A stretch of DNA of 62,248 nt from contig SFGV01000027.1 of NCBI GenBank assembly GCA_004557545.1, positions 1-62,248 of the forward strand, given 5' to 3'. Shown piece after piece: positions 41,904 to 51,172 of this stretch. A program made the translations under genes and the position numbers. The notes beneath the pieces are model-generated. The model did no database searches and was not told the DNA's origin. It saw nothing but the letters and a program-made list of their open reading frames with translations. Position 1 is the first letter of the stretch. Every line of letters starts with the position of its first letter. The stretch is from Succinatimonas hippei (GTDB lineage: Bacteria > Pseudomonadota > Gammaproteobacteria > Enterobacterales > Succinivibrionaceae).

Positions 41904-43280
41904 TTAAACTCTTCTCCAGACGGTTCCTGAAGGACTATCCTCAAGCTCTACGTGCATCTGACGCAATTTGTCGCGAGCCGCGTCAGCGCGCTTGAAATCG
42001 CGCGCCTTGCGCGCTTCATTGCGCTCCTTTACAAGAGCCTCAATCTCAGCGGTATCGTCATCGGCTCCGCTGGCAGCGGATTTCAGGAATGTCAGAGGAT
42101 CCTGATAAAGAATTCCCAGCACAGAGCCAAGCTGAAGCAGTCTGCCGGCAAGTGCCCTTTTTTCGTCATCGCTCGCGGTATTTATGCGTTTTGCGAGGTC
42201 AAACAGCACGGCAAGCGCGCCCGGAGTATTGAAATCGTCATCCATTGCTTCAACGAAACACTTCGTGTACTCATCTTCGCCATCAGAAGGCTTCGCGTCA
42301 GGAACTCCGCGTAGAGCCGTGTAGAGCCTTGAAAGCGAGGCGCGCGCCTTATCCAGATTATCCTGTGAATAATTCAGCTGCCCGCGATACTGGCATGACA
42401 TAAGGAAGAATCTTACTGTTTCAGGATCGTATTCTTTTAACACATCACGAATGGTGAAGAAATTGTGCAGAGATTTGGACATCTTCTGCTCATTAATCAT
42501 GACCATTCCCGAGTGCATCCAGTAGTTCACGTAATGTGAGTGGAACGCGCAGCAGCTTTGGGCTATCTCGTTCTCATGATGAGGGAAAATAAGATCCGAT
42601 CCACCACCGTGTATATCGAAATTTTCTCCAAGATAACGGCTGTTCATCGCAGAGCACTCAATGTGCCATCCCGGTCTTCCATTTCCCCATGGAGATGGCC
42701 AGGAGGGCTCACCAGGCTTGCTCATTTTCCAAAGCACAAAATCGTAGGGGCTGTGCTTGGTCTTTTCTATTTCAACTCTGGCACCGGCCTCAAGTTCGTC
42801 CAGTTTCTGTCCTGAGAGCGCGCCGTATTCGGGGAAAGACTCGATATTGAACACAACGTCTCCATTGTCAGCAACGTACGCGTGTCCGCCGTCTATAAGT
42901 TTTTTGGTCAGACTGATTATCTCATCGATATTTTCCGTAGCGCGTGGTTCTATATCCGGACGCATTATGTTGAGCGCATCAAAATCCTTGTGCATCTCAA
43001 CTATAAATTCCTCGCCGAGATCTTTTGCGCTGACTCCGCGTTCGTTGGCGCGGCGGATTATCTTGTCATCAATATCGGTTATGTTGCGCACATAGGTAAC
43101 GTCATAACCGCGATAACGCAGATATCTCACAATTACGTCAAAATTAACAAAGGTACGGGCATGACCGATGTGGCACAAATCGTACACAGTCACTCCGCAC
43201 ACGTACATTCCGATCTTTCCTTCGTGGATCGGCTTGAAGATCTCTTTGGTCTTGGTTAATGTGTTATGTATTCTGAGCAT
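41904..43280 (-). CDS. cysS: cysteinyl-tRNA synthetase
   Basis: Class I synthetase of 458 aa that charges tRNA-Cys. The HIGH-type motif reads CHIGHARTF, the KMSKS motif is intact (EQKMSKSLHNFF), and the zinc-site residues include the N-terminal MYVCGVTVYD cysteine and HHENEIAQS. The start MLRIHNTL at 43280 matches the family; the frame to 43343 adds 21 residues upstream without support. Divergent ppiB and lpxH follow on the other strand, as in E. coli. Confidence 0.96.
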   Translation of the reverse strand: MLRIHNTLTKTKEIFKPIHEGKIGMYVCGVTVYDLCHIGHARTFVNFDVIVRYLRYRGYDVTYVRNITDIDDKIIRRANERGVSAKDLGEEFIVEMHKDFDALNIMRPDIEPRATENIDEIISLTKKLIDGGHAYVADNGDVVFNIESFPEYGALSGQKLDELEAGARVEIEKTKHSPYDFVLWKMSKPGEPSWPSPWGNGRPGWHIECSAMNSRYLGENFDIHGGGSDLIFPHHENEIAQSCCAFHSHYVNYWMHSGMVMINEQKMSKSLHNFFTIRDVLKEYDPETVRFFLMSCQYRGQLNYSQDNLDKARASLSRLYTALRGVPDAKPSDGEDEYTKCFVEAMDDDFNTPGALAVLFDLAKRINTASDDEKRALAGRLLQLGSVLGILYQDPLTFLKSAASGADDDTAEIEALVKERNEARKARDFKRADAARDKLRQMHVELEDSPSGTVWRRV

Positions 43281-43378
43281 AGCCGTTATCTTCTCTAATA
43301 TCTGAAGAAAAAAGTATAGCCCAAAACAGTGGCGCGGCATCACGCTCTTAAACGACGACAGTTTTAGGATTAAGAAAA

Positions 43379-43873
43379 ATGGTCATTCTCAAAACCAGCC
43401 TTGGCGATATAAAAATCGAGTTAAACCCTGAAAAAGCCCCGACTACCTGCGCTAATTTTGAAAATTATGTCAGATCGGGTTTTTATGACGGCACAATCTT
43501 CCACCGTGTCATCTCTGGCTTCATGATCCAGGGAGGCGGTTTCACCCAGAAAATGGAACAGAAAAGCACCTCTGCTCCTATAAAAAACGAAGCTGATAAC
43601 GGACTTAAAAATGAAGAGGGAACCATTGCCATGGCAAGAACCCCGGATCCGCATTCGGCTACTGCCCAGTTTTTCATCAACACCGTAAATAACAGCTTTC
43701 TGAACTTCCGTTCAAAAACTACTGATGGATGGGGCTACGCTGTATTCGGCAAGGTAGTTGAGGGAATGGACGTTGTCAAAAAGATTGAAAGGGTCTCAAC
43801 GCACAGCGTCGGCTTCTACGATGATGTTCCTGTAAGTGCAGTTGTAATTACAAAGGCCTTGATAGAGGACTAA
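43379..43873 (+). CDS. ppiB: cytoplasmic peptidyl-prolyl cis-trans isomerase B (cyclophilin)
   Basis: A 164-aa cyclophilin that speeds proline isomerisation in folding proteins. It has FHRVISGFMIQGGGFT with the catalytic arginine, and ARTPDPHSATAQFFIN. No signal peptide is present, so it is the cytoplasmic type. It lies 3 bp before lpxH and is divergent from cysS. Confidence 0.96.
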   Translation: MVILKTSLGDIKIELNPEKAPTTCANFENYVRSGFYDGTIFHRVISGFMIQGGGFTQKMEQKSTSAPIKNEADNGLKNEEGTIAMARTPDPHSATAQFFINTVNNSFLNFRSKTTDGWGYAVFGKVVEGMDVVKKIERVSTHSVGFYDDVPVSAVVITKALIED

Positions 43874-43876
43874 CCA

Positions 43877-44650
43877 TTGGGCAAAACAGTCATTATCTCC
43901 GACATTCATCTCAGGGAGGATGACCAGACGCTCTGGAGAATGCTTGAGCTTTTTACACAGAGACTCCCCAGCGGCACAAGACTGATTATCGCCGGGGATC
44001 TTTTTGACTTTTATATAGGTCTGAATCCGGCTGATCCGGTTTGTAAAAGGCTGGCGGGAATTCTGTCACATATAAGCAGGCGCGGGATTTTTGTCGATTT
44101 CCTGTCAGGAAACCGCGATTTTCTTATGAGTGAAAGGGACGCCGCTTTTTTCTCCATGCGGGTTTTGCCTGAATACGAGCTGCTATATGCCGGCCAAAAG
44201 CCGGTTCTGCTGATCCATGGCGACGAGCTGTGCGGGAACGACAGGAGTTTTCAGCGCTTCAGGGCTCTGGGACACAACCGTTTTGCGCGAGCGCTTTTTC
44301 TGTCATTACCATTTAGCCTTAGAAAGCGCATTGCGCTTTCAATCCGGAACAAAAGCAAAAAGGCAGACCCTTCGCGCAAAAGCGCTCCATCTCGTTACGG
44401 AATGGTGAAAAGCTGCGCTGAGTCTCTTATGCGCAAATATGGGGTTTCAACCTTAATATATGGTCATTTTCACCATTTCAGTGACATAAGTGACAGCGTA
44501 TTTAATGGCTCCCGTATGCTCTGTCTTGGATGCTGGGGACAGAAATTCAGCTATGCGATAGTTGGTGATGGCGGGATCAGAACATACGAGCTTAACGCAT
44601 CAGAGCTTTACTCTGATGCGACTCTGCCAGGACTAGGCTCAGCAATCTGA
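43877..44650 (+). CDS. lpxH: UDP-2,3-diacylglucosamine diphosphatase LpxH
   Basis: Peripheral-membrane enzyme that splits UDP-2,3-diacylglucosamine to lipid X in lipid A synthesis. The calcineurin-type metal site is complete: SDIHL (Asp9, His11), GDLFDFYIG, SGNRDF, LIHGDE and YGHFHH. The 257-aa protein is slightly longer than E. coli LpxH (240). The start is TTG with GAGG 8 nt upstream; no better ATG exists before the first metal ligand. It follows ppiB by 3 bp. Confidence 0.88.
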   Translation: MGKTVIISDIHLREDDQTLWRMLELFTQRLPSGTRLIIAGDLFDFYIGLNPADPVCKRLAGILSHISRRGIFVDFLSGNRDFLMSERDAAFFSMRVLPEYELLYAGQKPVLLIHGDELCGNDRSFQRFRALGHNRFARALFLSLPFSLRKRIALSIRNKSKKADPSRKSAPSRYGMVKSCAESLMRKYGVSTLIYGHFHHFSDISDSVFNGSRMLCLGCWGQKFSYAIVGDGGIRTYELNASELYSDATLPGLGSAI

Positions 44651-44655
44651 GTATG

Positions 44656-47517
44656 TTAATGGGCGTCATCCCAGTTTGAGGCCGCGCCTATTCCGACAAC
44701 CAGAGGGACTCTGAGCTTTATCACGCCCTCCATTGTATCCTTTATTACCGGCTTTGCCTCATTGAGGAAGCCTTCCTTAACCTCAAACAACAGTTCATCG
44801 TGAACCTGCACCGTCATCCTGACAGTATCGGGAGGCAGGGTTTCTATCCACCTCTGTAATCTGATCATCGCGAGTTTTATTATGTCTGCCGCGCTTCCCT
44901 GCATCGGAGCGTTAATTGCCGCTCGCTCACCTCCTTTCATCAGCGCCTGATTTGACGAATTTATGTTTTTTATGGTTATTTCGCGTCCGGTGATGGTTGT
45001 TACAAAGCCATGCTCATGCGCAAACTGCTTGGTTGCTTCCATGTAGTCTCTTACCTTTGGATAACGCGAAAAATACCGATCGATGTATTCCCGGGCCTCC
45101 TGAATGTCCATGTGAGTCTGTCTGCGCAGACCGAACGCGCCCATGCCGTACATAAGTCCGAAATTTGTGGCCTTGGCGCGTGAGCGCTCCTCCGGCGTTA
45201 CATCCTCAATGCGTTTGCCAAGAACCTCGGCAGCCGTTGCGCGATGAATGTCATAGCCGGCATTGAATGCACGTATCAGGCCGTCATCCTGAGCGATGTG
45301 TGCTATCAGTCTTAATTCAATCTGCGAGTAATCCGCCGAAACGAGAACGCAGTTTTGCGGAGCGATAAAGGCCTTGCGAATTAGCTTTCCCTCGTGAGTA
45401 CGCGCGGGGATATTCTGCAAATTCGGATCTGATGATGACAATCTTCCGGTTACGGTTCCCGCCTGATTAAAGGATGTGTAGATACGGCTGTTATCCGGGT
45501 TTATCAGGGTCTGCAATTTCTCTGTATAGGTTGATATGAGCTTTGAGAGCTCACGGTAACGAAGCACCAGAGCCGCGATGTCATAATCAGGGGCGATTAA
45601 ATCAAGTATCTCCTCGGCGGTTGAATAGGCTGCTCCGGCCTTCCTTTTCTTTGGATAGGGAATGCCTAGCTTTTCAAACAGCACCTGTCCAAGCTGTTTT
45701 GGAGAGGCAATATTGAACTCTGTGCCGGCGCTGATGAATATGTCTTTTTTCATCTGCTCCATTTCAGCATTCAGGGTTCGGTTTTGCGCCTCAAGCACCG
45801 ATTTGTCAACCAGAACTCCGTTCGTCTCCATCTCATAGAGAACATGCAAAAGCGGCATTTCAATTTCATCAAATGATTTCTGAAGAGACGGACGCTGTTC
45901 CAGCAGAGGCTTCATCCGTTTATACAGCCTTAATGTAACATCCGCGTCTTCTCCTGAATATTCGCAGGCGTTTTCTACAGGAACCTGACTGAAACTGATC
46001 CTGCTTCTGCCCTTTCCCGTAACCTCGTCATAGCTTATATCCTTATAGTTGAGGTAACGCAACGCCAGCTCATCCATGGCCACACTCTGCGCTGAATCAA
46101 GCAGGTGAGCCATCAGCATGGTGTCAGCATAGGGCTGTGGCAGATTAAGTCCTGCCCGGTGCAGCACCAGCATGTCATATTTGATATTGTGACCAATAAT
46201 TTTTATTCCACGCAACGTCTTGTCCAGCGTCTCCAGAACCACTCGTTTTGATAGTTGCGCCGGAACCCCTATGTAGCTGTGGGCAAGCGGAATATAAAAT
46301 CCTTCACCTTCATTTACGCTAGCGGAAATTCCCACCAGATCCGCCTCTTCAGGCCTTAAGGATGTGGTTTCCGTATCAAGCGCGACAAGCCCGGCTTTTC
46401 TGATAAGCGCGCAAAGCCCGTCAAGAGCTTCCTCGGTGTTTACCAGTCTGAATACACTGCCTCTGGACTTATAATCCTCATACTCACCAGAAAAAGGATC
46501 AAAAATTTTCTCTGTTCTTTTATCTACGGAAGTCTCAGATGAAGCCGGAGTGCTGTTACTCCTGTCAGGGCTGGTTTCAGTTTTCTCACTACCAGCGGCT
46601 ACATTAGAACCTTTCCCTGATATATCCTTTGCCAGAGTTTGCTGCATCAGCTCATCACGGAGCTTTTTAAAGCCGAGCTCCTCGTAAAGAGCCAGCAGTT
46701 CCTCCGTATTCCTGACCGGTGATGAAAGAGTTTGCTCATCGATCGGGAGTTCAACGTCAGTACGTATAGTTGCCAGTTCCTTTGATAGTCTGATCGTCGC
46801 TATCTGGGCTTCATACTTTGCCGCAAATGCCTTGGCACCACGGAAAGACAATGACGCTATTTCAACGCGGCGGTTATAGATGTCCTCAACTCCTCCCAGA
46901 GCGTTGATTACAGCTGCCGCGGTTTTATCGCCACAACCGCTCATACCGGGGATATTGTCGGAGCTGTCGCCTTTAAGAGCCAGAAGATCGATTATGTGCC
47001 TTGGATCTACTCCGTATTTTTCAATTACGGCTTTTTCATCGTAGGCCTTGCCGTTCATGGTATCAAGCAATGTAACCTTGTCATCGACAAGCTGTGCCAG
47101 GTCTTTGTCCCCGGTACAGATCACTACGCTCATACCGGTTTTCTCAGCGTGCCTTGCGTAGCTTCCAAGCACATCATCAGCCTCAACTCCGGTGACCTGA
47201 ACCAGCGGCATTCCCATACCTTTAACCAGTCTCTTTACATATTCGAGCTGTACCCTGAGTTCGTCCGGCATCGGCGGACGGTTTGCCTTGTATTCAGGAT
47301 AGAGACTGGAACGGAAGCTTTTTCCATGCGCGTCAAAAACGGCTATGACAGGGGAGCCTGGGAACCGGCTTACTATGCCGCTGAACATTCTCGCCATGAT
47401 CATGCTCACACCTGTAGGTATGCCGGCTTTGGATGTAAATTTGTCGCGTGAAACATAAAAGGCGCGGTAAAGAAACGATGATCCGTCTATAAGGATCAGA
47501 GGCCGTTTTTCGTTCAT
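44656..47517 (-). CDS. polA: DNA polymerase I
   Basis: A 953-aa repair and Okazaki-fragment polymerase. Residues 1-290 are the 5' nuclease (GVEADDVLGS, KGDSSDNIPG). A Ser/Thr-rich linker spans about 295-345. The 3'-5' exonuclease keeps its acidic motif DTET (381-384), so proofreading should work. The polymerase shows DYSQIELRL, the O-helix RAKATNFGLMYG and VHDELLFEV. It converges with lpxH, whose stop is 5 bp away. Confidence 0.96.
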   Translation of the reverse strand: MNEKRPLILIDGSSFLYRAFYVSRDKFTSKAGIPTGVSMIMARMFSGIVSRFPGSPVIAVFDAHGKSFRSSLYPEYKANRPPMPDELRVQLEYVKRLVKGMGMPLVQVTGVEADDVLGSYARHAEKTGMSVVICTGDKDLAQLVDDKVTLLDTMNGKAYDEKAVIEKYGVDPRHIIDLLALKGDSSDNIPGMSGCGDKTAAAVINALGGVEDIYNRRVEIASLSFRGAKAFAAKYEAQIATIRLSKELATIRTDVELPIDEQTLSSPVRNTEELLALYEELGFKKLRDELMQQTLAKDISGKGSNVAAGSEKTETSPDRSNSTPASSETSVDKRTEKIFDPFSGEYEDYKSRGSVFRLVNTEEALDGLCALIRKAGLVALDTETTSLRPEEADLVGISASVNEGEGFYIPLAHSYIGVPAQLSKRVVLETLDKTLRGIKIIGHNIKYDMLVLHRAGLNLPQPYADTMLMAHLLDSAQSVAMDELALRYLNYKDISYDEVTGKGRSRISFSQVPVENACEYSGEDADVTLRLYKRMKPLLEQRPSLQKSFDEIEMPLLHVLYEMETNGVLVDKSVLEAQNRTLNAEMEQMKKDIFISAGTEFNIASPKQLGQVLFEKLGIPYPKKRKAGAAYSTAEEILDLIAPDYDIAALVLRYRELSKLISTYTEKLQTLINPDNSRIYTSFNQAGTVTGRLSSSDPNLQNIPARTHEGKLIRKAFIAPQNCVLVSADYSQIELRLIAHIAQDDGLIRAFNAGYDIHRATAAEVLGKRIEDVTPEERSRAKATNFGLMYGMGAFGLRRQTHMDIQEAREYIDRYFSRYPKVRDYMEATKQFAHEHGFVTTITGREITIKNINSSNQALMKGGERAAINAPMQGSAADIIKLAMIRLQRWIETLPPDTVRMTVQVHDELLFEVKEGFLNEAKPVIKDTMEGVIKLRVPLVVGIGAASNWDDAH

Positions 47518-47580
47518 GGCTTTTCCACCTGTTTTATTTTCCGTGTGTTTGAGCTCTGGCTTTTCAAGGTAAAATGCGAG

Positions 47581-47610
47581 CGGGATTTTATCCCGGGTTC
47601 TTTTTCTTAC
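47581..47610 (+). promoter_or_regulatory. hairpin with T-tract in the yhhQ leader
   Basis: CGGGAT (47581-47586) pairs with ATCCCG (47590-47595) and is followed by GGTTCTTTTTCTT, giving a terminator-like shape 32 bp before yhhQ. A TAAAAT -10 candidate (47570-47575) would place the transcript start at the hairpin. Role uncertain; no preQ1 aptamer pattern was found. Confidence 0.35.
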
Positions 47611-47641
47611 TTTAATCTAATTTCCTGAAACGAAAATCATT

Positions 47642-48283
47642 ATGAATGGTATTTCTTTCCCTTTAAAAAAGCTTTGGTTTGCACATATTTTTATTATTGT
47701 ACTCAGTAACTTTGCCGTGCAGATCCCTATTCAGATAGCCGGCATAAACACCACGCTTGGAACATTCACTTACCCGTTTATCTTTGTAGCGACCGATCTG
47801 ACCGTAAGAATTTTCGGTCAAAAACGGGCCAGAATAATTGTCTTTCTGGCAATGTTGCCGGCTCTGGTGCTTTCATATTTATTCGGTACTCTTATGGCTC
47901 ACGGCAGTTATCAGGGACTCCAGGCTCTCGGAAGCTTCAATCTCTTTGTATTCCGTATCGCTCTGGCATCGTTTTCAGCCTATGTGCTGGGTCAGCTTGC
48001 CGATATTCTGGTATTCCAGCGTCTGCGTCAGATGCGTCAATGGTGGCCAGCCCCAGCAGCATCATCTGTTTTCGGCAACCTGCTGGACACCTATGTGTTT
48101 TTTGCCATCGCCTTCGCCGCCTGTCCCGATGAGTTCATGGCCGCGCACTGGTTTGAGATTGGAACAGTCGACTACATAGTCAAACTGACAGCCGGACTCT
48201 TTATCTTCGTACCGGTCTATGGAGCGGTACTCTCGTACCTTTCACGTTTTGTGTTAAAACGCCCGCTCACCGCTTTGACTTAA
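47642..48283 (+). CDS. yhhQ: queuosine precursor transporter YhhQ
   Basis: A 213-aa membrane protein of the COG1738/YhhQ (Vut1) family with about six membrane segments. It shows the family's FTYPFIFVATDLTVRIFGQ near the N-terminus and ASSVFGNLLDTYVFFAIAF mid-protein. YhhQ imports preQ0/preQ1 for queuosine synthesis. Together with QueH it suggests this organism salvages precursors and finishes queuosine itself. It stands alone between polA and ddl, with a terminator after it. Confidence 0.88.
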   Translation: MNGISFPLKKLWFAHIFIIVLSNFAVQIPIQIAGINTTLGTFTYPFIFVATDLTVRIFGQKRARIIVFLAMLPALVLSYLFGTLMAHGSYQGLQALGSFNLFVFRIALASFSAYVLGQLADILVFQRLRQMRQWWPAPAASSVFGNLLDTYVFFAIAFAACPDEFMAAHWFEIGTVDYIVKLTAGLFIFVPVYGAVLSYLSRFVLKRPLTALT

Positions 48284-48296
48284 TATCTGCATGAAC

Positions 48297-48323
48297 GAGG
48301 CCGCTGACGCGGCCTCTTTTTTT
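48297..48323 (+). terminator. intrinsic terminator after yhhQ
   Basis: GAGGCCGC (48297-48304) pairs with GCGGCCTC (48309-48316) around TGAC and is followed by seven T residues. A textbook rho-independent terminator 14 bp after the stop. Confidence 0.93.
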
Positions 48324-48335
48324 CAAATCACGGTC

Positions 48336-49328
48336 TTATTTCTCTTTCACCGCACGCCTTACGCAGGATCCTAAAAACGCGGCCATATCTATTTTTTCAT
48401 GCTCAAGCAGTTTTGGAAACATAGAAATTGGCGTCATTCCGGGGAAAGTGTTTATCTCATTGATAAGCACCCCTTCGTCAGGGCTTAAGAAGAAATCAAT
48501 ACGCGAAAGATCTCTGAGTTTCAGCCCGATAAAGGCACGGCGCGCATATTCGCATATGGTCTCAATGTCTTTATCCGATAGTCCTTTAGGCTCTACAGTG
48601 GTGACGGTTCCACTGTCTTTTGAGTATTTTTCCTCATAAGTATAAAAGACATTGTCCGGCATTATGATCTCACCGGGTCCCGCGACATTAAGCCTGCCGT
48701 CCATCTCATACGCCGCTACCTCAAGCTCACGGTGCACAATATTTTTTTCGATTATGACCTCTGAGCTAAAGCCGAAGGCCTCATGTAATTTGTCTAACAG
48801 CTCATTGCGCTCAGACACGTGATAACAACCAACGGAAGATCCCTGAGATGCTGCTTTAACATACACGTTTTTATAACGATCAAAAAATTCAAGCGCTTTC
48901 TTTTTCCCTTCATCGTTCTCCGTTGAGATCATGGTATACGGAGTATTTGGGATCCCCAGCGCCGAAAGATAAAGTTTGGTGGTTATCTTGTTAAAGCAGT
49001 TACGAGAAGCCTCACTGCCACAGCCTATAAAAGGGATCCCCAGTATTGAAAGAAAAGACTGCAGATCGCCTGTCTCTCCTGGGACACCGTGAATTACCGG
49101 CACCACACAGTCAACTTTGTATTTTTCGCCATTATGGGAAAATACGCCTCCATCAGCGAAATAACCGCGGCTGCCATCTGAGAGAACAAACCCATGATCA
49201 TGAACCGTGGCTCGCAGCACATTGAGATCGCGGTTTTCACGCAGTTTCTTTTCGGCATAATCTGCCGAAATCAGAGATATTGAATGCTCGGCGCCATCAC
49301 CGCCACAAAGAAGTAGCACATTTATCAT
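48336..49328 (-). CDS. ddl: D-alanine--D-alanine ligase
   Basis: ATP-grasp ligase making the D-Ala-D-Ala dipeptide of peptidoglycan. It shows GGDGAEHSISLISA at the N-terminus, KAASQGSSVGC in the ATP-binding part and the substrate/metal motif LINEINTFPGMTPIS. Length 330 aa. It is not in a mur-fts cell-wall cluster, so it may be the DdlA-type stand-alone gene. Confidence 0.93.
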   Translation of the reverse strand: MINVLLLCGGDGAEHSISLISADYAEKKLRENRDLNVLRATVHDHGFVLSDGSRGYFADGGVFSHNGEKYKVDCVVPVIHGVPGETGDLQSFLSILGIPFIGCGSEASRNCFNKITTKLYLSALGIPNTPYTMISTENDEGKKKALEFFDRYKNVYVKAASQGSSVGCYHVSERNELLDKLHEAFGFSSEVIIEKNIVHRELEVAAYEMDGRLNVAGPGEIIMPDNVFYTYEEKYSKDSGTVTTVEPKGLSDKDIETICEYARRAFIGLKLRDLSRIDFFLSPDEGVLINEINTFPGMTPISMFPKLLEHEKIDMAAFLGSCVRRAVKEK

Positions 49329-49517
49329 GTCGAAAATAATTCCCGGACAAAACCAGCTATTCTGGATTTAGAGTTGAAATTAATCGCGCGTCATTAGGAC
49401 TGACTCCGGCAGAGCCTGTCCGCGCCATGTAAGATGGATGATCTCTATCCTTTCCGGCTAACAATTGACCGCCCGTGCGCGCATTATAGCCCCGCGGTGC
49501 GGATCTTGCTTACAGCA

Positions 49518-49546
49518 AGGCCCGGCAGACTAGTCTGACCGGGCCT
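49518..49546 (-). terminator. long palindromic hairpin after rho
   Basis: AGGCCCGG (49518-49525) pairs with CCGGGCCT (49539-49546); between them CAGACTAGTCTG is itself a perfect palindrome. It lies 21 bp after the rho stop. The T-tract on the minus strand is weak. Confidence 0.6.
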
Positions 49547-49566
49547 CCAAATTTCACAGTTTTTTA

Positions 49567-50826
49567 TCAGACACGTTTCATCGCGTCAAAGAATTCGGCA
49601 TTGGTCTTTGTCATGGACAGTTTATCAATGAGGAATTCCATAGCCTCGATTTCACCCATAGGATGCAGGAATTTACGCAATACCCACATTTTGGAAAGTT
49701 CATCCGGGGTCGTAAGTAGTTCCTCACGACGGGTGCCCGACTTGGTCACGTCAATGGCCGGATACACGCGCTTTTCAGCTATCTTGCGTGAGAGCTGAAG
49801 CTCCATGTTACCGGTTCCCTTGAACTCCTCGTAAATAACCTCGTCCATCTTGGATCCGGTATCAATAAGAGCCGTGGCGATAATTGTCAGAGACCCGCCT
49901 TCCTCAACGTTACGCGCCGCGCCGAACAGGCGTTTGGGGCGTTGTAACGCGTTGGCGTCAACACCACCTGTAAGCACCTTGCCTGATGAAGGGATCACCG
50001 TGTTGTAAGCGCGTGCCAGACGAGTGATGGAATCCATCAGAATAACGACATCCCGTTTGTGCTCAACGAGACGTTTCGCTTTTTCAATCACCATCTCGGC
50101 AACCTGAACATGGCGTGAGGCCGGCTCATCGAAGGTAGAGGCCACAACCTCCCCCTTCACCATGCGCTTCATCTCAGTAACTTCCTCAGGTCGCTCATCT
50201 ATGAGCAAAACTATGAGTATGCATTCAGGATATCTTGTGGAGATGGAGTGCGCCACGTTCTGTAGCAGCATGGTTTTGCCGGCTTTAGGAGGCGCGACTA
50301 TAAGTCCACGCTGACCACGTCCTATGGGCGCCACAAGATCAATGACACGGGCCGTTAAATCTTCCTTTGAGCCATTGCCAAGCTCCAGACGCAGACGTGA
50401 GGTCGCGAAAAGCGGGGTAAGGTTTTCAAAAAGGATCTTGTTGCGGGAGTTTTCTGGCTTGTCGAAGTTAACTGTGTCTACTTTCAGTAAAGCAAAATAG
50501 CGTTCACCTTCCTTGGGCGGACGGATTTTTCCCGAAATGGAATCACCGGTACGGAGATTGAAACGCCTTACCTGGCTTGGCGAGACATAAATGTCATCGG
50601 GGCCTGCAAGGTACGAACTGTCGGCGCTGCGCAGGAATCCGAAGCCATCGGGCAGGATCTCAATAACGCCATCACCGTAAATATCCTCTCCGTTTTTGGC
50701 GCATGACTTGAGGATCTGGAAAATAATTTCCTTTTTGCTTAGACGGGCAGTGTTTTCAATGCCGTTTTGTTCGCACATTTCCACCAGCTCTGAAACTGGT
50801 GTGTTTTTGAGTTCATTTAGATTCAT
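49567..50826 (-). CDS. rho: transcription termination factor Rho
   Basis: Hexameric RNA helicase that ends transcription. The 419-aa protein equals E. coli in length. It has the N-terminal RNA-binding fold (DGFGFLRSADSSYLAGPDDIYV region), the P-loop APPKAGKTMLL, LIDERPEEVTEM, and the R-loop GGVDANALQRPKR. In E. coli rho is autoregulated through its leader; a 346-bp gap precedes the gene here. Confidence 0.97.
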   Translation of the reverse strand: MNLNELKNTPVSELVEMCEQNGIENTARLSKKEIIFQILKSCAKNGEDIYGDGVIEILPDGFGFLRSADSSYLAGPDDIYVSPSQVRRFNLRTGDSISGKIRPPKEGERYFALLKVDTVNFDKPENSRNKILFENLTPLFATSRLRLELGNGSKEDLTARVIDLVAPIGRGQRGLIVAPPKAGKTMLLQNVAHSISTRYPECILIVLLIDERPEEVTEMKRMVKGEVVASTFDEPASRHVQVAEMVIEKAKRLVEHKRDVVILMDSITRLARAYNTVIPSSGKVLTGGVDANALQRPKRLFGAARNVEEGGSLTIIATALIDTGSKMDEVIYEEFKGTGNMELQLSRKIAEKRVYPAIDVTKSGTRREELLTTPDELSKMWVLRKFLHPMGEIEAMEFLIDKLSMTKTNAEFFDAMKRV

Positions 50827-51172
50827 GATGATCTAGATTATCCATGGGGCCTTGTCGTCGCACGGAGAATGCGGCAGAGTACCTAAGGCCAGTTTAAAAT
50901 ATGATCTCGCTATTGCCCAGATATAAATCTGTGGTTTTGATAAAGCCGTCAGGGAAAAATTGACCGACACCTGATTAGGTGTTCACAACTTGGCATTCCA
51001 GCCGGAGCTAACCAGCTGAATCCGGGAGTGCCGGCTCCCGCCTTTTATCTCCACACAGGCACAGCCACCGGAGATATCTGTCACGCGCACACGCGGCAGA
51101 CCATTTGTATTTTAGCCACTAATTATTTACATCGCAACAGCTGTGAAGCTCTTTTCCCGGATAAAACCGACT
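50827..51172. other. 346-bp gap between uvrD and rho
   Basis: No convincing gene. It contains ACACCT/AGGTGT (50967-50982, 4-nt loop) and CGGGAG/CTCCCG (51023-51040) followed by CCTTTTATC on the plus strand. GTGAAG (51143) pairs with CTTCAC at the uvrD stop (51171). The part nearest rho must hold its promoter and leader, but no clear -35/-10 pair was found. Confidence 0.5.
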
